From: JAIBJN01 sp963802795
Lineage (GTDB): Bacteria > Actinomycetota > Thermoleophilia > Gaiellales > Gaiellaceae
DNA: 64,000 nt
Direction: 5' to 3'
Assembly: GCA_963802795.1 (NCBI GenBank)
Contig: CAWDJV010000007.1
Span: 127,296 to 191,295, forward strand
Shown piece after piece: positions 18,483 to 28,441 of this stretch (positions are counted from its first letter, which is position 1; each line of letters starts with the position of its first letter). Made by a program: the position numbers and the translations under genes. The notes below the pieces were generated by a model. It was not told the origin of the DNA. It ran no database searches and saw only the letters and a program-made list of their open reading frames with translations.

Positions 18483-19571
18483 GTGAACGCAACACGAAAG
18501 CTGCCGTGGCTCCTGGTGGCGCTCGTCGCGCTTTTGCTCGCGCTGGTCGCGGCCGGCTGCGGCGGCGACGACGACGACGATGATGCGACACCGGCGGCAA
18601 CCGGCGAAACCGACGGCGAACCGGCCGAGGAGGCCATCAGCGTCGGAATGGTCAGCGACACCGGCGGGCTCGACGACCGGGGGTTCAACGAGTTCTCGAT
18701 CAACGGCTTCGAGCGTGCCCAGTCCGAGCTCGGCGTCGACGGCCGCGTCTACGTCTCCGAGTCGGGCGACGACTACCTGCCGAACCTGACCGCCGCGGTG
18801 GACGACGGGCACGACCTCGTGATCGCGATCGGCTTCCTGCTCGGGCCGTCGGTGGCCGAGGTGGCGGCCGAGGCGACCGACACCAACTTCGCCGGTGTCG
18901 ACGAGTTCTTCGGCGAGGAGCCGGACTGCGGAGGAGACACCGGAGTACCGTGCATCCTCCCGAACACAGTCGGTCTTTTGTTCCCGTCGGAGGAGGCCGG
19001 CTACCTCGCCGGCATCGTCGCCGCCGGCATCACCGAGACCGGAACAATCTCCACGGTCGGCGGAATCAAGCTGCCGTCGGTGGACAACTGGATCGCAGGC
19101 TTCAGGCAGGGCGCCATGGACACCAATCCCGACATCAAGCTCCTGAACGCGTACTCGCAGGACTTCGTCGACGCTGCGAAGTGCAAGGAGATCGCGCTCG
19201 ACCAGATCTCCCAGGGCTCCGACGTCGTCTTCCAGGTGGCCGGGCAGTGCGGTCTCGGCGCGCTCGACGCAGCCTGCCAGGAGGGCGTCTTCGCCATCGG
19301 CGTCGACGCGGACCAGTCCTTCGCCGGGGACTGCGTCGTCACGAGCGCGCTCAAGCCGCTCGAGGTCGCCGTCTTCGAGACGATCAAGTCTGCCCAGGAG
19401 GGCACCTTCGAAGGTGGTGCGAACCGCTTCTTCGGGATCGAGGAGTTCCCGGACTCCGAGTTGCTCTCCCCGATGACCGACGCCGTCCCCGAGGACGTGC
19501 AGGCCCAGGTCGAGGAGGCGACGCAGAAGCTGATCAGCGGAGAAATCGACCCCCCCGCAACGTTCGACTAA
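18483..19571 (+). CDS. BMP-family ABC transporter substrate-binding lipoprotein
   Basis: 362 residues. Lipoprotein signal peptide with lipobox 'LVAAGC' (Cys about residue 23), followed by an acidic Asp-rich linker. The mature part matches the BMP/Med/PnrA nucleoside-binding family ('DTGGLDDRGFNE' near the N terminus, 'GVDADQS' later). I chose the GTG at 18483 because GAGGAGG lies just upstream; the ATG at 18462 has none. Captures nucleosides for the importer encoded downstream. Confidence 0.93.
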   Translation: MNATRKLPWLLVALVALLLALVAAGCGGDDDDDDATPAATGETDGEPAEEAISVGMVSDTGGLDDRGFNEFSINGFERAQSELGVDGRVYVSESGDDYLPNLTAAVDDGHDLVIAIGFLLGPSVAEVAAEATDTNFAGVDEFFGEEPDCGGDTGVPCILPNTVGLLFPSEEAGYLAGIVAAGITETGTISTVGGIKLPSVDNWIAGFRQGAMDTNPDIKLLNAYSQDFVDAAKCKEIALDQISQGSDVVFQVAGQCGLGALDAACQEGVFAIGVDADQSFAGDCVVTSALKPLEVAVFETIKSAQEGTFEGGANRFFGIEEFPDSELLSPMTDAVPEDVQAQVEEATQKLISGEIDPPATFD

Positions 19572-19583
19572 TAGTCAAGCTCG

Positions 19584-19611
19584 AAAGGGGCGGGCTCAGG
19601 CCCGCCCCTTT
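19584..19611 (+). terminator. 12-bp hairpin between lipoprotein and importer ATPase
   Basis: AAAGGGGCGGGC-TCAG-GCCCGCCCCTTT is a perfect 12-bp stem 12 bases after the lipoprotein stop and 13 bases before the ATPase start. It lies inside an evident operon, so it probably attenuates transcription or protects the upstream mRNA, giving more binding protein than transporter. Confidence 0.75.
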
Positions 19612-19624
19612 ACCCTTCACGCCC

Positions 19625-21148
19625 ATGGCGGATACGCCCCTTCTCGAGCTGAGAGGCATCACGAAGCGGTTCCCCGGCGTCGTCGCCAACGACCACGTCG
19701 ACTTCGAGCTCGCCAAGGGAGAGGTGCACGCGCTCCTCGGCGAGAACGGGGCGGGGAAGTCGACGCTCATGAACATCCTCTACGGGCTCTACCACCCGGA
19801 CGAGGGGGAGATCAGGCTGAACGGCCGGCCGCTCCGCATCGACTCGCCGCGCGCGGCGATCGACACCGGCATCGGCATGGTGCACCAGCACTTCATGCTC
19901 ATCCCGGTGATGACGGTCGCCGAGAACATCGTGCTCGGCGTCGAGCCTCACAACGGGCCGTTTCTCGATCTCGACACCGCCGAGGAGCGGGTGGGCGAGC
20001 TCTCCAAGCAGTTCGGGCTGGCAGTCCGGCCCGAGGCCCGCATCGACTCGATCTCCGTCGGCATGCAGCAGCGCGTGGAGATCCTGAAGGCGCTCTTCCG
20101 GGGAGCGGAGATCCTCATCCTCGACGAGCCCACGGCCGTGCTGACGCCGCAGGAGGCGGAGGAGCTGTTCGCGATCGTCCGGTCGCTCCAGGCGGAGGGC
20201 AAGTCGATCATCTTCATCACCCACAAGCTCGGCGAGGTGCTCGCCATCGCCGACCGCATCACCGTGCTCCGGCGTGGGAAGACCGTCGAGACCGTCCCCC
20301 GGGAAGGCGCGACCGAGGAGGGCCTGGCCAAGCTCATGGTCGGCCGCGAGGTGCTGCTGCGAGTCGACAAAAAGCCCGCGGAGCCGGGCGAGCCGCTCTT
20401 GACCGTCGAGAACCTGCGCGTCCTCGACGAGCGCGGGCTGGAGGCCGTCCGCGGCGTCTCGTTCGAGGTGCGCGCCGGCGAGATCGTCGGCCTTGCAGGC
20501 GTCGACGGGAACGGCCAGTCCGAGCTCATCGAGGCGATCACCGGCCTGCGCCGGCCTGAGTCGGGCCGGATCGTGGCCAGGGGGAAGGACGTGACCGACG
20601 AAGGCGCCCGCGAGTGCCTGGAATCGGGCCTCGGCCACATCCCGGAGGATCGTCAGCTGCGTGGGCTCGTCCTCGACTTCACGCTCGCCGAGAACATCGC
20701 TATCCACGACTTCCGCGAGCCGCCGGACTCGAAGTGGGGCTGGCTCTTCCCCAACCGGATCGTGGCCAGGGCGAAGAAGCTCCTGACGGAGTTCGATGTC
20801 CGAGGCGGCGGCGCACAAACGCTGGCGGCGGCGCTCTCGGGGGGGAACCAGCAGAAGGTCGTCATCGCGCGCGAGGTCTCGCGCGACCCCAGCATCCTGA
20901 TCGCGGCCCAGCCGACGCGCGGGCTCGACGTGGGCGCGATCGAGTTCGTCCACCGGCGTCTCGTCACCGAGCAGGAGGAAGGTCGGGCGATCCTCCTCGT
21001 CTCGTTCGAGCTGGACGAGATCCTCTCCCTCTCCGACCGCATCCTCGTCATCTACGAAGGCCGCATCGTCGGCGAGTACGGGCGGGACGTGTCGGAGGAA
21101 GAGCTCGGCTTCGCCATGACCGGCGGGCGGAGCGAAGAGGCGGCCTGA
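19625..21148 (+). CDS. Nucleoside-type ABC transporter, double ATPase (NupO/YufO-like)
   Basis: 507 residues with two ABC domains. First: Walker A 'LGENGAGKST' (about 38), signature 'ISVGMQQRVE', Walker B 'ILILDEPTAV'. Second: degenerate P-loop 'GVDGNGQSEL', signature 'LSGGNQQKV', 'ILIAAQPTRGLDVG'. This asymmetry is typical of sugar/nucleoside importers of the BMP group. Its TGA overlaps the ATG of the first permease (TGATG). Confidence 0.95.
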   Translation: MADTPLLELRGITKRFPGVVANDHVDFELAKGEVHALLGENGAGKSTLMNILYGLYHPDEGEIRLNGRPLRIDSPRAAIDTGIGMVHQHFMLIPVMTVAENIVLGVEPHNGPFLDLDTAEERVGELSKQFGLAVRPEARIDSISVGMQQRVEILKALFRGAEILILDEPTAVLTPQEAEELFAIVRSLQAEGKSIIFITHKLGEVLAIADRITVLRRGKTVETVPREGATEEGLAKLMVGREVLLRVDKKPAEPGEPLLTVENLRVLDERGLEAVRGVSFEVRAGEIVGLAGVDGNGQSELIEAITGLRRPESGRIVARGKDVTDEGARECLESGLGHIPEDRQLRGLVLDFTLAENIAIHDFREPPDSKWGWLFPNRIVARAKKLLTEFDVRGGGAQTLAAALSGGNQQKVVIAREVSRDPSILIAAQPTRGLDVGAIEFVHRRLVTEQEEGRAILLVSFELDEILSLSDRILVIYEGRIVGEYGRDVSEEELGFAMTGGRSEEAA

Positions 21149-22337
21149 TGGTCACTCCCGAGCCGCAGCCGTCGGTGAGCCCCGGCGTGACCGAGTGGTT
21201 CTCGACGCGCATCGGCGGCGTCCTCATACCCCTCGCCGCGACCGTCCTCGCCTTCCTGATCGGCGGCCTCGTCGTCGCGATCACCGGACACAACCCGATC
21301 ACCGCCTACAAGGCGATCTTCGAGGGAACGGGCCTGAACTGGTTCTTCCCCTGGGTCACCGGGGAGGCCCGGGAGGCTGCCGCGAACGACCTCCAGCAGA
21401 CGCTCATCCTGATGGCGCCGCTCATCCTCACCGCACTGGCAGTCGCCTTCGCCTTCCGCTGCGGCCTCTTCAATATCGGCGGCCAGGGCCAGTACTGGGT
21501 CGGGTTCATCGCCGCGCTCTGGGCCGGGACGCACTTCGAGGGGCTCCCGCGCCCCCTGCACGTCCTCTTCGCCATCGTCGTGTCGATCATCGCCGGAGGG
21601 ATCTGGGGCGGCATCGCGGGACTGCTGAAGGCGACCGTGGGCGCCCACGAGGTGATCACGACGATCATGCTCAACTGGATCGCCATCTTCGGGGGCACGT
21701 ACCTCTTCGAGATCGGCGGGCCGTGGCAGGGGCCGCAGGAGTTCACTCCGCGCTCCGACCAGATCTTCGAGTCGGCGGAGCTCTGGCCCATCTGGGGGAG
21801 CCTGCCGTCCCTCCACGCGGGCATCTTCATCGCGCTCTTCGCGCTCGTCGTCTACGCCGTGATCCTCAACCGGACGACCCTCGGGTTCGAGGTGCGCGCC
21901 GTCGGGTTCAACCCGGAAGCGGCCCGCTACAGCGGCATCTCCGTCTCCAAGAACTACTTCCTCGCGCTGGCCATCTCAGGCGCCTTTGCAGGCCTGGCCG
22001 GCTCGGTCGACCTGCTCGGCTTCAAGTACAGCGTCGACGTGGGCGACTTCGCACGAACTTCATCGCCTTCACCGGCATCGCCGTCGCCCTGCTCGGCCGC
22101 ACGAGGGCGGTCGGCATTCTCTTCGCCGCGCTCCTCTTCGCCGCGCTCGAGGTCGGCACGTCGACACGGCAGCTGGACCCGGAGGTCTTCGAGCCCGCGC
22201 TGGCCGTCGACCTGGCGACGATGATCCAGGCGCTCGTCATCTTCTTCGTCGGCGCCGAGCTCCTGATCATCTACATCTGGCGCGCGAGGACACTGTTCCG
22301 CGGAGGCCCGGCCGCCCAGCCGGGGCTCAAGCCATGA
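21148..22337 (+). CDS. ABC transporter permease (BPD_transp_2), frame break near 22050
   Basis: Membrane subunit of the nucleoside importer, 'GGQGQYWVGF' and 'GAHEVITTIMLN' being typical of NupP-like permeases. The frame from the ATG at 21148 is continuous to about 22050. The family sequence then resumes in another frame ('FIAFTGIAVALLG', 'VGAELLIIYIWR') to the TGA at 22337. One base is missing around the sequence GACTTCGCACGAAC. I treat this as a sequencing error because both halves are intact and the downstream permease starts exactly at the overlapping stop. Confidence 0.88.
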
Positions 22338-23553
22338 GCGCCGAAGCCCCGACGACCTCCGTCGGCGACGTCGTCCGCAAGCTGACCGAGCCCCGCACGA
22401 TCGCGATCATCGGCGTCGCCGCCGGGGTCTCGCGTTCTGGTTCGCGCTCCCGCCCTGGACGCTCCGCTCGGCGGGAGGCCCGGCCGCAGCAGGCTTCGTC
22501 GCTCTCGCCTGTGGCATCGGGGCGGTCCCGCGCGGCGAGCGCAAGCTCGGCTGGTGGGCGATCGGCCTCGGGATCGGCGGGACGCTGGGCGCGATCTGGC
22601 TCCAGACGAAGGATGCCGACACGCTCGACAGCATCCTCACGACGGGCGTGCTGGCGGCGACGCTGCGATTCGCGACGCCGCTCGCCTTCGCCGCGATGGG
22701 CGGCATCTTCTCCGAGCGTTCCGGCGTCGTGAACATCGGCCTCGAGGGGATGATGCTCATGGGTGCGTTCTTCGCCGTCTGGGGCTCCGTCTGGAGCGGA
22801 TCGTGGGTCGTCGGGCTCCTGATGGCGATGCTCTTCGGCGGGCTCCTGGCGCTCGTCCACGCCATCTTCTCCATCCACCTGCGCGCGGATCAGATCGTCA
22901 GCGGCTTCGCGGTCAACTTCCTCGCCCTCGGGCTCACGGGCTTCCTGTACAGCTCGATCTACCCGGGAGGCATCGAGGAGGAGGTCTCGCGCGTTCCGAA
23001 CGTCCGGCTCGCGTTCCTCGACGACATCCCGCTCGTCGGCGACTTCCTGGACGGCGTCTTCGGAAACCTGAACCTGCTCGTCTGGATCATGTTCGGGGTG
23101 GTCATCCTCTCGTACGTCATCCTCTTCAAGACGCCGATCGGCCTGCGCATCCGCTCCGTCGGCGAGCATCCGAGGGCCGCCGACACCGTCGGCATCTCCG
23201 TCTACGGCGTGCGCTACGCGTCCGTCGTGACGTCAGGCGTCCTCGCCGCGCTCGGGGGCGCGTTTCTCTCGATCGGCTTCGTCGGCACCTTCACGGAGAA
23301 CATGACCAGCGGGCGCGGGTACATCGCGCTCGCCGCCGTCATCTTCGGCAAGTGGCTGCCCGGCTGGGCCTTTGCGGCGACGCTCCTCTTCGGCTTCGGC
23401 TTCGCGATCTCGATCCCGCTCCAGCGCGAGGCCGGGATCTCGGAGAACCTGATCTCCACCGTCCCGTACGTCCTCACGCTCGTCGCGCTCGTCGGCCTCA
23501 TCGGCCGGTCGATCCCACCGGCGGCGGCCGGCCGCCCCTACGTCAAGGGGTAG
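22334..23553 (+). CDS. ABC transporter permease (BPD_transp_2), frame break near 22427
   Basis: Second permease of the importer. It starts with ATG 22334 (MSAEAPTTSV), overlapping the previous stop. A frame change occurs in the run GCCGGGGTCTCG at about 22427, after which 'LAFWFALPPW' and then the conserved 'FSERSGVVNIGLEGMML' and 'HLRADQIVSG' follow to the TGA at 23553. Roughly 405 residues if corrected. Forms the channel together with the preceding permease. Confidence 0.88.
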
Positions 23554-23565
23554 GCTCCCCGCCCG

Positions 23566-23889
23566 ATGGGGAAGAAGGCCGTCGGGGCGCTCGTCGCAGC
23601 GCTGCTCGCGCTCGCCGCGCTGGGCGGCGCCGTGGTGGCGGCCCGGCACTTCGGCGAGGTCCGCGTCCGCGATGCGGTGGTCGCCGTCCCGGTCGCCCTC
23701 GTGCTCGCCTTCGTGTCCGTGATCCTGTCGCGCCGAGCGCGCACCGAGCACCAGCGCACGCTCGGCAGGAGCGGCAACCGCGGCTTCCTCGCGCTCGTGC
23801 GCTTCCTCGGAGTCGTGGCCCTCCTGCTCGCGCTCACGGCCGCGCTCGGGCTGGCGGTGTTCGCGGTGCTCGTGCTCGTCCTCGAGTAG
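23566..23889 (+). CDS. Small membrane protein
   Basis: 107 residues, three hydrophobic segments (about 5-27, 35-57, 75-105) separated by a short Arg-rich stretch 'LSRRARTEHQRTLGRSGNRG'. No family recognised. It fits between the importer and the RodZ-like gene, 12 bases after the permease stop; the topology suggests an accessory or envelope protein. Confidence 0.65.
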   Translation: MGKKAVGALVAALLALAALGGAVVAARHFGEVRVRDAVVAVPVALVLAFVSVILSRRARTEHQRTLGRSGNRGFLALVRFLGVVALLLALTAALGLAVFAVLVLVLE

Positions 23890-23909
23890 GCCGTCGCTAC
23901 AATCGGCTC

Positions 23910-24665
23910 GTGTTCGAGATCGGCAACAGCCTGCGAGAGGCTCGGGTGCGCCAGGGTCTCGACTTCCCCGGATCGAGACGGAGACGAAGATCCGCGGCAA
24001 GTATCTGAGAGCGCTCGAGGACGAGGAGTTCGACGTGCTCCCGGGCGAGACGTACGTCAAGGGGTTCCTGCGGACGTACGCCGACTATCTGGGCCTCGAC
24101 GGCCAGCTCTACATCGGACGAGTACAACTCCCGCTTCACCCAGTCGGAAGAGCCCGCCACGGTCCGCTCCGCAGCGCCCAAGCGGCGCTCGAAACCCATC
24201 GAGTCGAACGTTATCGTCGTGGCGCTGGCCGGCATCGTCGCGGTGACGGTGCTCGTCGTCGTCGGCCTGGCCGGGATCGGATCGGGCCAGGACGACGACC
24301 CGCCGCTCCCACCCACGACGACCCAGGAGACGACCACGAACGAGACACGGACCGACACCACGTCCGCCGACGACGGCACGGACAGGCAGTCCCGTCCGCG
24401 GAACGCGCGGCTGGTCCTCACGGCGGCTCGCGGCAACTGCTGGATGCAGGTGCGGGCCGGCGGCGTGAACGGCCGCCTCGTCTGGGAGGGGACGGTCGAG
24501 GAGGGCCAGTCCCAGCGCTTCGTCAAGCACCGCCGCCTGTGGGTCGAGCTCGGGGCCCCGGCGAACCTGAACGCGAAGCTGAACGGAAGGCGGATCGCGA
24601 ACTTCCCGAGGCAGCCCGCCATCGTGGTCGTCACCGCCAAGGGCGTCCGCAACGTCTCCTCGTAG
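23910..24665 (+). CDS. RodZ-like HTH-membrane protein (DUF4115), two frame breaks
   Basis: Cytoplasmic N-terminal HTH_25 ('LREARVRQGLDF' then 'ETKIRGKYLRALEDEEF' and 'YVKGFLRTYADYLGLDG'), a membrane helix ('VVALAGIVAVTVLVVVGLAG'), a Thr-rich linker and a C-terminal DUF4115 beta domain ('CWMQVRAGG', 'LWVELGAP'). The frame breaks at about 23970 (one base missing after CTCGACTTCCCC) and about 24118 (an extra G in ATCGGACGAG). The reading frame is restored by the second. RodZ-type proteins link MreB-type cytoskeleton to wall synthesis. TACAAT at 23898-23903 is 6 bases from the GTG start. Confidence 0.85.
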
Positions 24666-25955
24666 GTGACGGCGCCGAAGCCGCGCGCGATCGTCGTCCT
24701 CACGGGCAGCGAGCTCGTGCGCGGCGACAGGGCGGACGAGAACGGGGTGTTCCTCGCCCGCGAGCTGTCGAGGCTCGGCCTCGCGCCTGCGCGCATCCTG
24801 CTCGTCGGGGACGACCCGGCCGAGCTCGAGGACGCTGTGCGCGAGGCTTTCGAAGCGGATCTCTGCATCCTCTCGGGCGGCCTCGGGCCCACTCACGACG
24901 ACCGGACCGTCGAGACCATGGCGCGTGCAGCCGGGGTCGAGCTCGAGGTCGACGAGACGCTCGAGCGCGAGATCGAGGCCGTCTCGCGACTCGTCGCGCA
25001 GCGGGTCCGGCGCCCGTACGCCGAGTTTTCGGCAGGCGTACGCAAGCAGGCGTCGGTTCCCGCGGGCGGTCTCGCCCTCGGGCTCGCCGGAACGGCCCCG
25101 GCCGTCCTCCTCGAGCGCGACGGGCAGCTCGCGGTAGCCCTCCCGGGGCCGCCCAACGAGCTTCGGCGCCTCTGGCCGCGCGTGCTCGAGTCGGCCGCGA
25201 TGAGCCGCCTCCTTTCGAGGGTGGATCGACCCTCGCACCGTCTCCTGCGCCTCTTCGGGCCGGGCGAGTCATCCGTCGCGAGCGTGCTCGAAGAGGCCGG
25301 AGGCGAGCAGGACGGGCTCGAGGTCACCGTCTGCGCGCACGACCTCGAGATCCGGGTCGACGTCTTCGCGCCCCCTGAGGCCGAAGCCCAGGCGGACCGG
25401 CTCGCCGCCCTCCTCGCCGAACGATTCGAGTCGGAGCTCTTCGCCGAGGACGAGCGGACGGTCGCCGAGCTCGTCCTCGACCGCTGCCGGGCGCTCGGCC
25501 TCACGCTCGCCACGGCCGAGTCCTGCACGGGCGGGCTGGTCGGCGCGCGGCTCACGGACGTCCCAGGCTCGAGCGACGTCTACCTCGGTGGCGTCGTCGC
25601 GTACTCCGACGAGGTCAAGCGGGGCGCGCTCGGAGTCCCCGACGAGGTGCTCTCGACGCACGGCTCCGTCTCGGCCGAGGCGGCCGGCGCGATGGCAGAG
25701 GGCGCACGCTCCCGGCTCGGCACGGACGTCGCCGTCGCCGTCACGGGTGTTGCGGGTCCGGGCGGCGGAACGCCGGACAAGCCGGTGGGCCTCGTCTACT
25801 TCCACGCCGCGGGGCCTCGGGGTGAGTGGACGTCCTCGGCGCGGCTGACCGGAGACCGCGAGGCCGTGCGTGCGCGCGCAACAGCGCTCGCCCTGCACGG
25901 CTTGCGGATGCTTCTGACACGTCCCGGCACAGACGCGCGCGACTCGTCGCGGTAG
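24666..25955 (+). CDS. cinA: CinA-family protein (nicotinamide-nucleotide amidase)
   Basis: 429 residues. The N-terminal MoCF/COG1058 domain has 'TGSELVRGDRADENG' and 'LSGGLGPTHDDRTVE'. The C-terminal CinA amidase domain has 'LATAESCTGGLVG' with the catalytic Ser and 'VAVTGVAGPGGGT'. Deamidates NMN and pyrophosphorylates related nucleotides in pyridine-nucleotide recycling. The GTG start directly abuts the RodZ-like stop. cinA-thpR-recA is a conserved string. Confidence 0.96.
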   Translation: MTAPKPRAIVVLTGSELVRGDRADENGVFLARELSRLGLAPARILLVGDDPAELEDAVREAFEADLCILSGGLGPTHDDRTVETMARAAGVELEVDETLEREIEAVSRLVAQRVRRPYAEFSAGVRKQASVPAGGLALGLAGTAPAVLLERDGQLAVALPGPPNELRRLWPRVLESAAMSRLLSRVDRPSHRLLRLFGPGESSVASVLEEAGGEQDGLEVTVCAHDLEIRVDVFAPPEAEAQADRLAALLAERFESELFAEDERTVAELVLDRCRALGLTLATAESCTGGLVGARLTDVPGSSDVYLGGVVAYSDEVKRGALGVPDEVLSTHGSVSAEAAGAMAEGARSRLGTDVAVAVTGVAGPGGGTPDKPVGLVYFHAAGPRGEWTSSARLTGDREAVRARATALALHGLRMLLTRPGTDARDSSR

Positions 25956-25956
25956 C

Positions 25957-26511
25957 GTGGAGCGCGATGAACGCATCCGCCTCTTCGTCGCCCTGCCGCT
26001 GCCCGCCGATACGGTCGAGCGCCTGGCCGCGTGGCAGCACCGCGAGCTCGCCGATGCCGGCGGCGCACGCCTCGTGCCCCCCGAGAGCCTCCACGTCACG
26101 CTCGCATTCCTCGGCTGGACGCTCGTCTCCGAAGTCGCCCCGACTCTCGACGCACTGCGAGCTGCGGCCCGGGAGGGTCGGCCTCCGCTGCTCGCGGCCA
26201 CCCGCTACCGGGAGACGAGAAGCGTGGGCATGGTCGTGCTCGACGACGAGGATGGGCATGCCGCCCGCCTCGCCGCCGACGTGGGGGAGAGGCTCGAGCG
26301 GATCGGCGTCTACGAGCGCGAGCGGCGGGCGTGGCTCGCGCACGTGACCGTGCTCCGCTTCCGCCGGGCACCGCGACTGACACCCTCCCCGCCGGACCTG
26401 GGCCGGGTCAGTCCGTCCGAGGTCGCTCTCTATCATTCGGTGCTGCGACCGAGCGGGGCGCAGTACGAAATCCTCGAATCCGTAGCTTTCGGGAGGTTGA
26501 TGACGCCGTGA
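25957..26511 (+). CDS. thpR: RNA 2',3'-cyclic phosphodiesterase
   Basis: 184 residues, 2H phosphoesterase superfamily. Two HxT/S motifs are visible: 'LHVTLAFLG' (about residue 47) and 'AHVTVLRFRR' (about 129). Opens 2',3'-cyclic phosphates on RNA. GTG 25957 start, one base after cinA; its stop overlaps the recA GTG by four bases. Confidence 0.92.
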   Translation: MERDERIRLFVALPLPADTVERLAAWQHRELADAGGARLVPPESLHVTLAFLGWTLVSEVAPTLDALRAAAREGRPPLLAATRYRETRSVGMVVLDDEDGHAARLAADVGERLERIGVYERERRAWLAHVTVLRFRRAPRLTPSPPDLGRVSPSEVALYHSVLRPSGAQYEILESVAFGRLMTP

Positions 26512-27599
26512 CCGACTCCAACCGCGAGCAGGCCCTCGACGCCGCGCTGGGCCAGATCGAGCGCGCCTACGGCAAGGGCTCGGTCATGAAGATGAGCGAC
26601 CAGGCGCAGGTCGCCATCCCCTCGATCTCCACGGGCTCGCTCTCGCTCGACCTCGCGCTCGGGATCGGCGGCCTGCCCCGCGGGCGGGTCGTCGAGATCT
26701 TCGGCCCCGAGTCCTCCGGGAAGACGACGCTCGTCTACCACGTCATGGCCGAGGCGCAGCGGCGTGGGGGGATCTGCGCGTTCATCGACGCCGAGCACGC
26801 CATGGACCCTGCCTACGCCCGCCGGATCGGCGTCTCCATCGACGACCTCCTGGTCTCGCAGCCCGACAACGGGGAGCAGGCGCTCGAGATCGCCGAGCTC
26901 CTGATCCGCAGCGGCGCGCTGGACGTCGTCGCCGTCGACTCCGTCGCCGCTCTCACCCCCAGGGCCGAGATCGAGGGAGAGATGGGGGACAGCCACGTGG
27001 GCCTTCAGGCGCGCCTCATGAGCCAGGCGCTCCGGAAGCTCGCGGGAACGCTCAACCGGACGGGGACGGTTGCGCTCTTCACGAACCAGCTCCGCGAGAA
27101 GATCGGCGTCATGTTCGGCAACCCGGAGACGACGCCGGGCGGCCGGGCTCTCAAGTTCTACTCGTCCGTGCGCCTCGACATCAGGCGGATCGAGACGCTC
27201 AAGGAGGGCGTCGAGGCGATCGGGAACCGGGTTCGCGTCAAGGTCGTCAAGAACAAGGTGGCGCCGCCCTTCAAGCAGGCGGAGTTCGACATCATCTACG
27301 GCGACGGCATCTCCTGGGACGGCACCGTCCTCGAGGTGGGGCTCGAGCGCAAGGTCGTCCAGAAGTCCGGCTCGTACTTCAGCTTCGGCGACGAGCGCCT
27401 CGGACAGGGCCGCCAGAACGCGACGGCCTTCCTCCGGGAGCATCCGGACGTCACCGAGCAGATTCTCCGTGCGGTGCAGGCGCAGCTCGGCCCCGACACA
27501 GTCGTCTCCTCGCGGCTCCTTCCCGTGAGCGACGCCGGCAAGGACACCGCTGCGCCAAAGGAAGCCGAGCCTGAGAAGGCCGCTTCCTCGGCGGCCTAG
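26508..27599 (+). CDS. recA: Recombinase RecA
   Basis: 363 residues, standard length. Walker A 'GPESSGKTT' near residue 66, 'FIDAEHAMDP', 'LTPRAEIEGEMGD' (loop L1), 'NQLREKIGVMFGNPETTPGG' (loop L2 region). Ala/Glu-rich C-terminal tail. Strand exchange and LexA coprotease. No intein is present. GTG start overlaps thpR. recX follows 6 bases later. Confidence 0.99.
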   Translation: MTDSNREQALDAALGQIERAYGKGSVMKMSDQAQVAIPSISTGSLSLDLALGIGGLPRGRVVEIFGPESSGKTTLVYHVMAEAQRRGGICAFIDAEHAMDPAYARRIGVSIDDLLVSQPDNGEQALEIAELLIRSGALDVVAVDSVAALTPRAEIEGEMGDSHVGLQARLMSQALRKLAGTLNRTGTVALFTNQLREKIGVMFGNPETTPGGRALKFYSSVRLDIRRIETLKEGVEAIGNRVRVKVVKNKVAPPFKQAEFDIIYGDGISWDGTVLEVGLERKVVQKSGSYFSFGDERLGQGRQNATAFLREHPDVTEQILRAVQAQLGPDTVVSSRLLPVSDAGKDTAAPKEAEPEKAASSAA

Positions 27600-27605
27600 A
27601 TCCCC

Positions 27606-28209
27606 GTGCGTGAGGCTGCCCGGCCGCCGACGCTGACGGGCGTCCGCCGGCGCGGGACCGGCCGGGTGGGGCTCGAGGTCGACGGACGCCCCTGGCGCGT
27701 CGTGCCGGACGAGGTCGTCGTTCGGTGCGGGCTCGCGGCCGGCGTCGAGCTCGACCGCCCGCTCCTGCGCCGCCTGTCCCGCGAGCTCCGGCGTTCCGAG
27801 GCCCTGGACGCGGCAGTCCGGACCGTTGCGCGCCGAGACGTGGCCCGGGAGCGGCTTCGGCAGCGGCTTGGAGGCACGCGGCGTCCGGCCGGCGTCCGCG
27901 AACGCGGCGATCTCCGCGCTCGAGTCCGCCGGCGTCGTCGACGACGCGCGGCTCGCCGCAGCGCGGGCCCGCTCACTGGCCGAGCGAGGCTGGGGGGACG
28001 CCGCCATCGTCTTCCGCCTCGAGCGGGAGGGGATCCCCGGCACGGTCGTCGGCGCCGCCGTGTCCGGCCTCGAGCCCGAGACTGCCCGGGCAACTGCGCT
28101 GGCGGCGCGTGCGCGCGAGCCGCGCCAGGCTTGGCGCTTCCTCGCGCGGAGAGGTTTCGCGCCCGAAACGATCGAAGAGGCCGTCGGCGCGCTGGACGAG
28201 GAACGCTGA
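27606..28209 (+). CDS. recX: Regulatory protein RecX, frame break near 27872
   Basis: About 200 residues if corrected. Starts GTG 27606. The N-terminal part ends in 'RERLRQRL', then an extra base in CTTGGAGGC (about 27872) shifts the frame. The family continues as 'EARGVRPASANAAISALESA', 'VDDARLAAARARSLAERG' and 'ARRGFAPETIEEAV' to the TGA at 28209. RecX modulates RecA filament growth. The insertion is probably an error because both halves are well preserved. Confidence 0.88.
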
Positions 28210-28441
28210 CGCCGGGTAGCATAGGTCTTCTCACGAGCAAGAAATTTGCCTGCATACGGAACGGCTTTCGCCGAATCGGAAACCACTGTCGACACTGTGA
28301 GCATCACCGGACAAACGGCACGCAGAACCAGCGTGGGAGGGAACCCTCGGGCGGAGCCCTAGTCCGCTGACGGGGCGCGCCTGCGCGCCGCCGATTCACC
28401 GAAGCGCCGTTCCTACGGGCTCGACTACGTAGGAGCGAGCA
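28210..28441 (+). promoter_or_regulatory. Leader/promoter region of rny with start-site hairpin
   Basis: 232 bases without a gene. A -10-like TAGCAT lies near 28218-28223, predicting a leader of about 215 nt. Hairpins: GGCGCG-CCTG-CGCGCC in the middle, and CCTACG (28412-28417) pairing with CGTAGG (28428-28433). The second arm contains the AGGAG ribosome binding site for the ATG at 28442, so this stem would hide the start. Confidence 0.4.

Noticed and set aside
28250..28420. Possible c-di-AMP (ydaO-type) riboswitch before rny
   Set aside because: Pieces such as CGCCGAATC and GGGAGGGAACC recall the motif, but GGGGTGAATC and CCCGTCAGCTAACC are missing in the right order on the plus strand.
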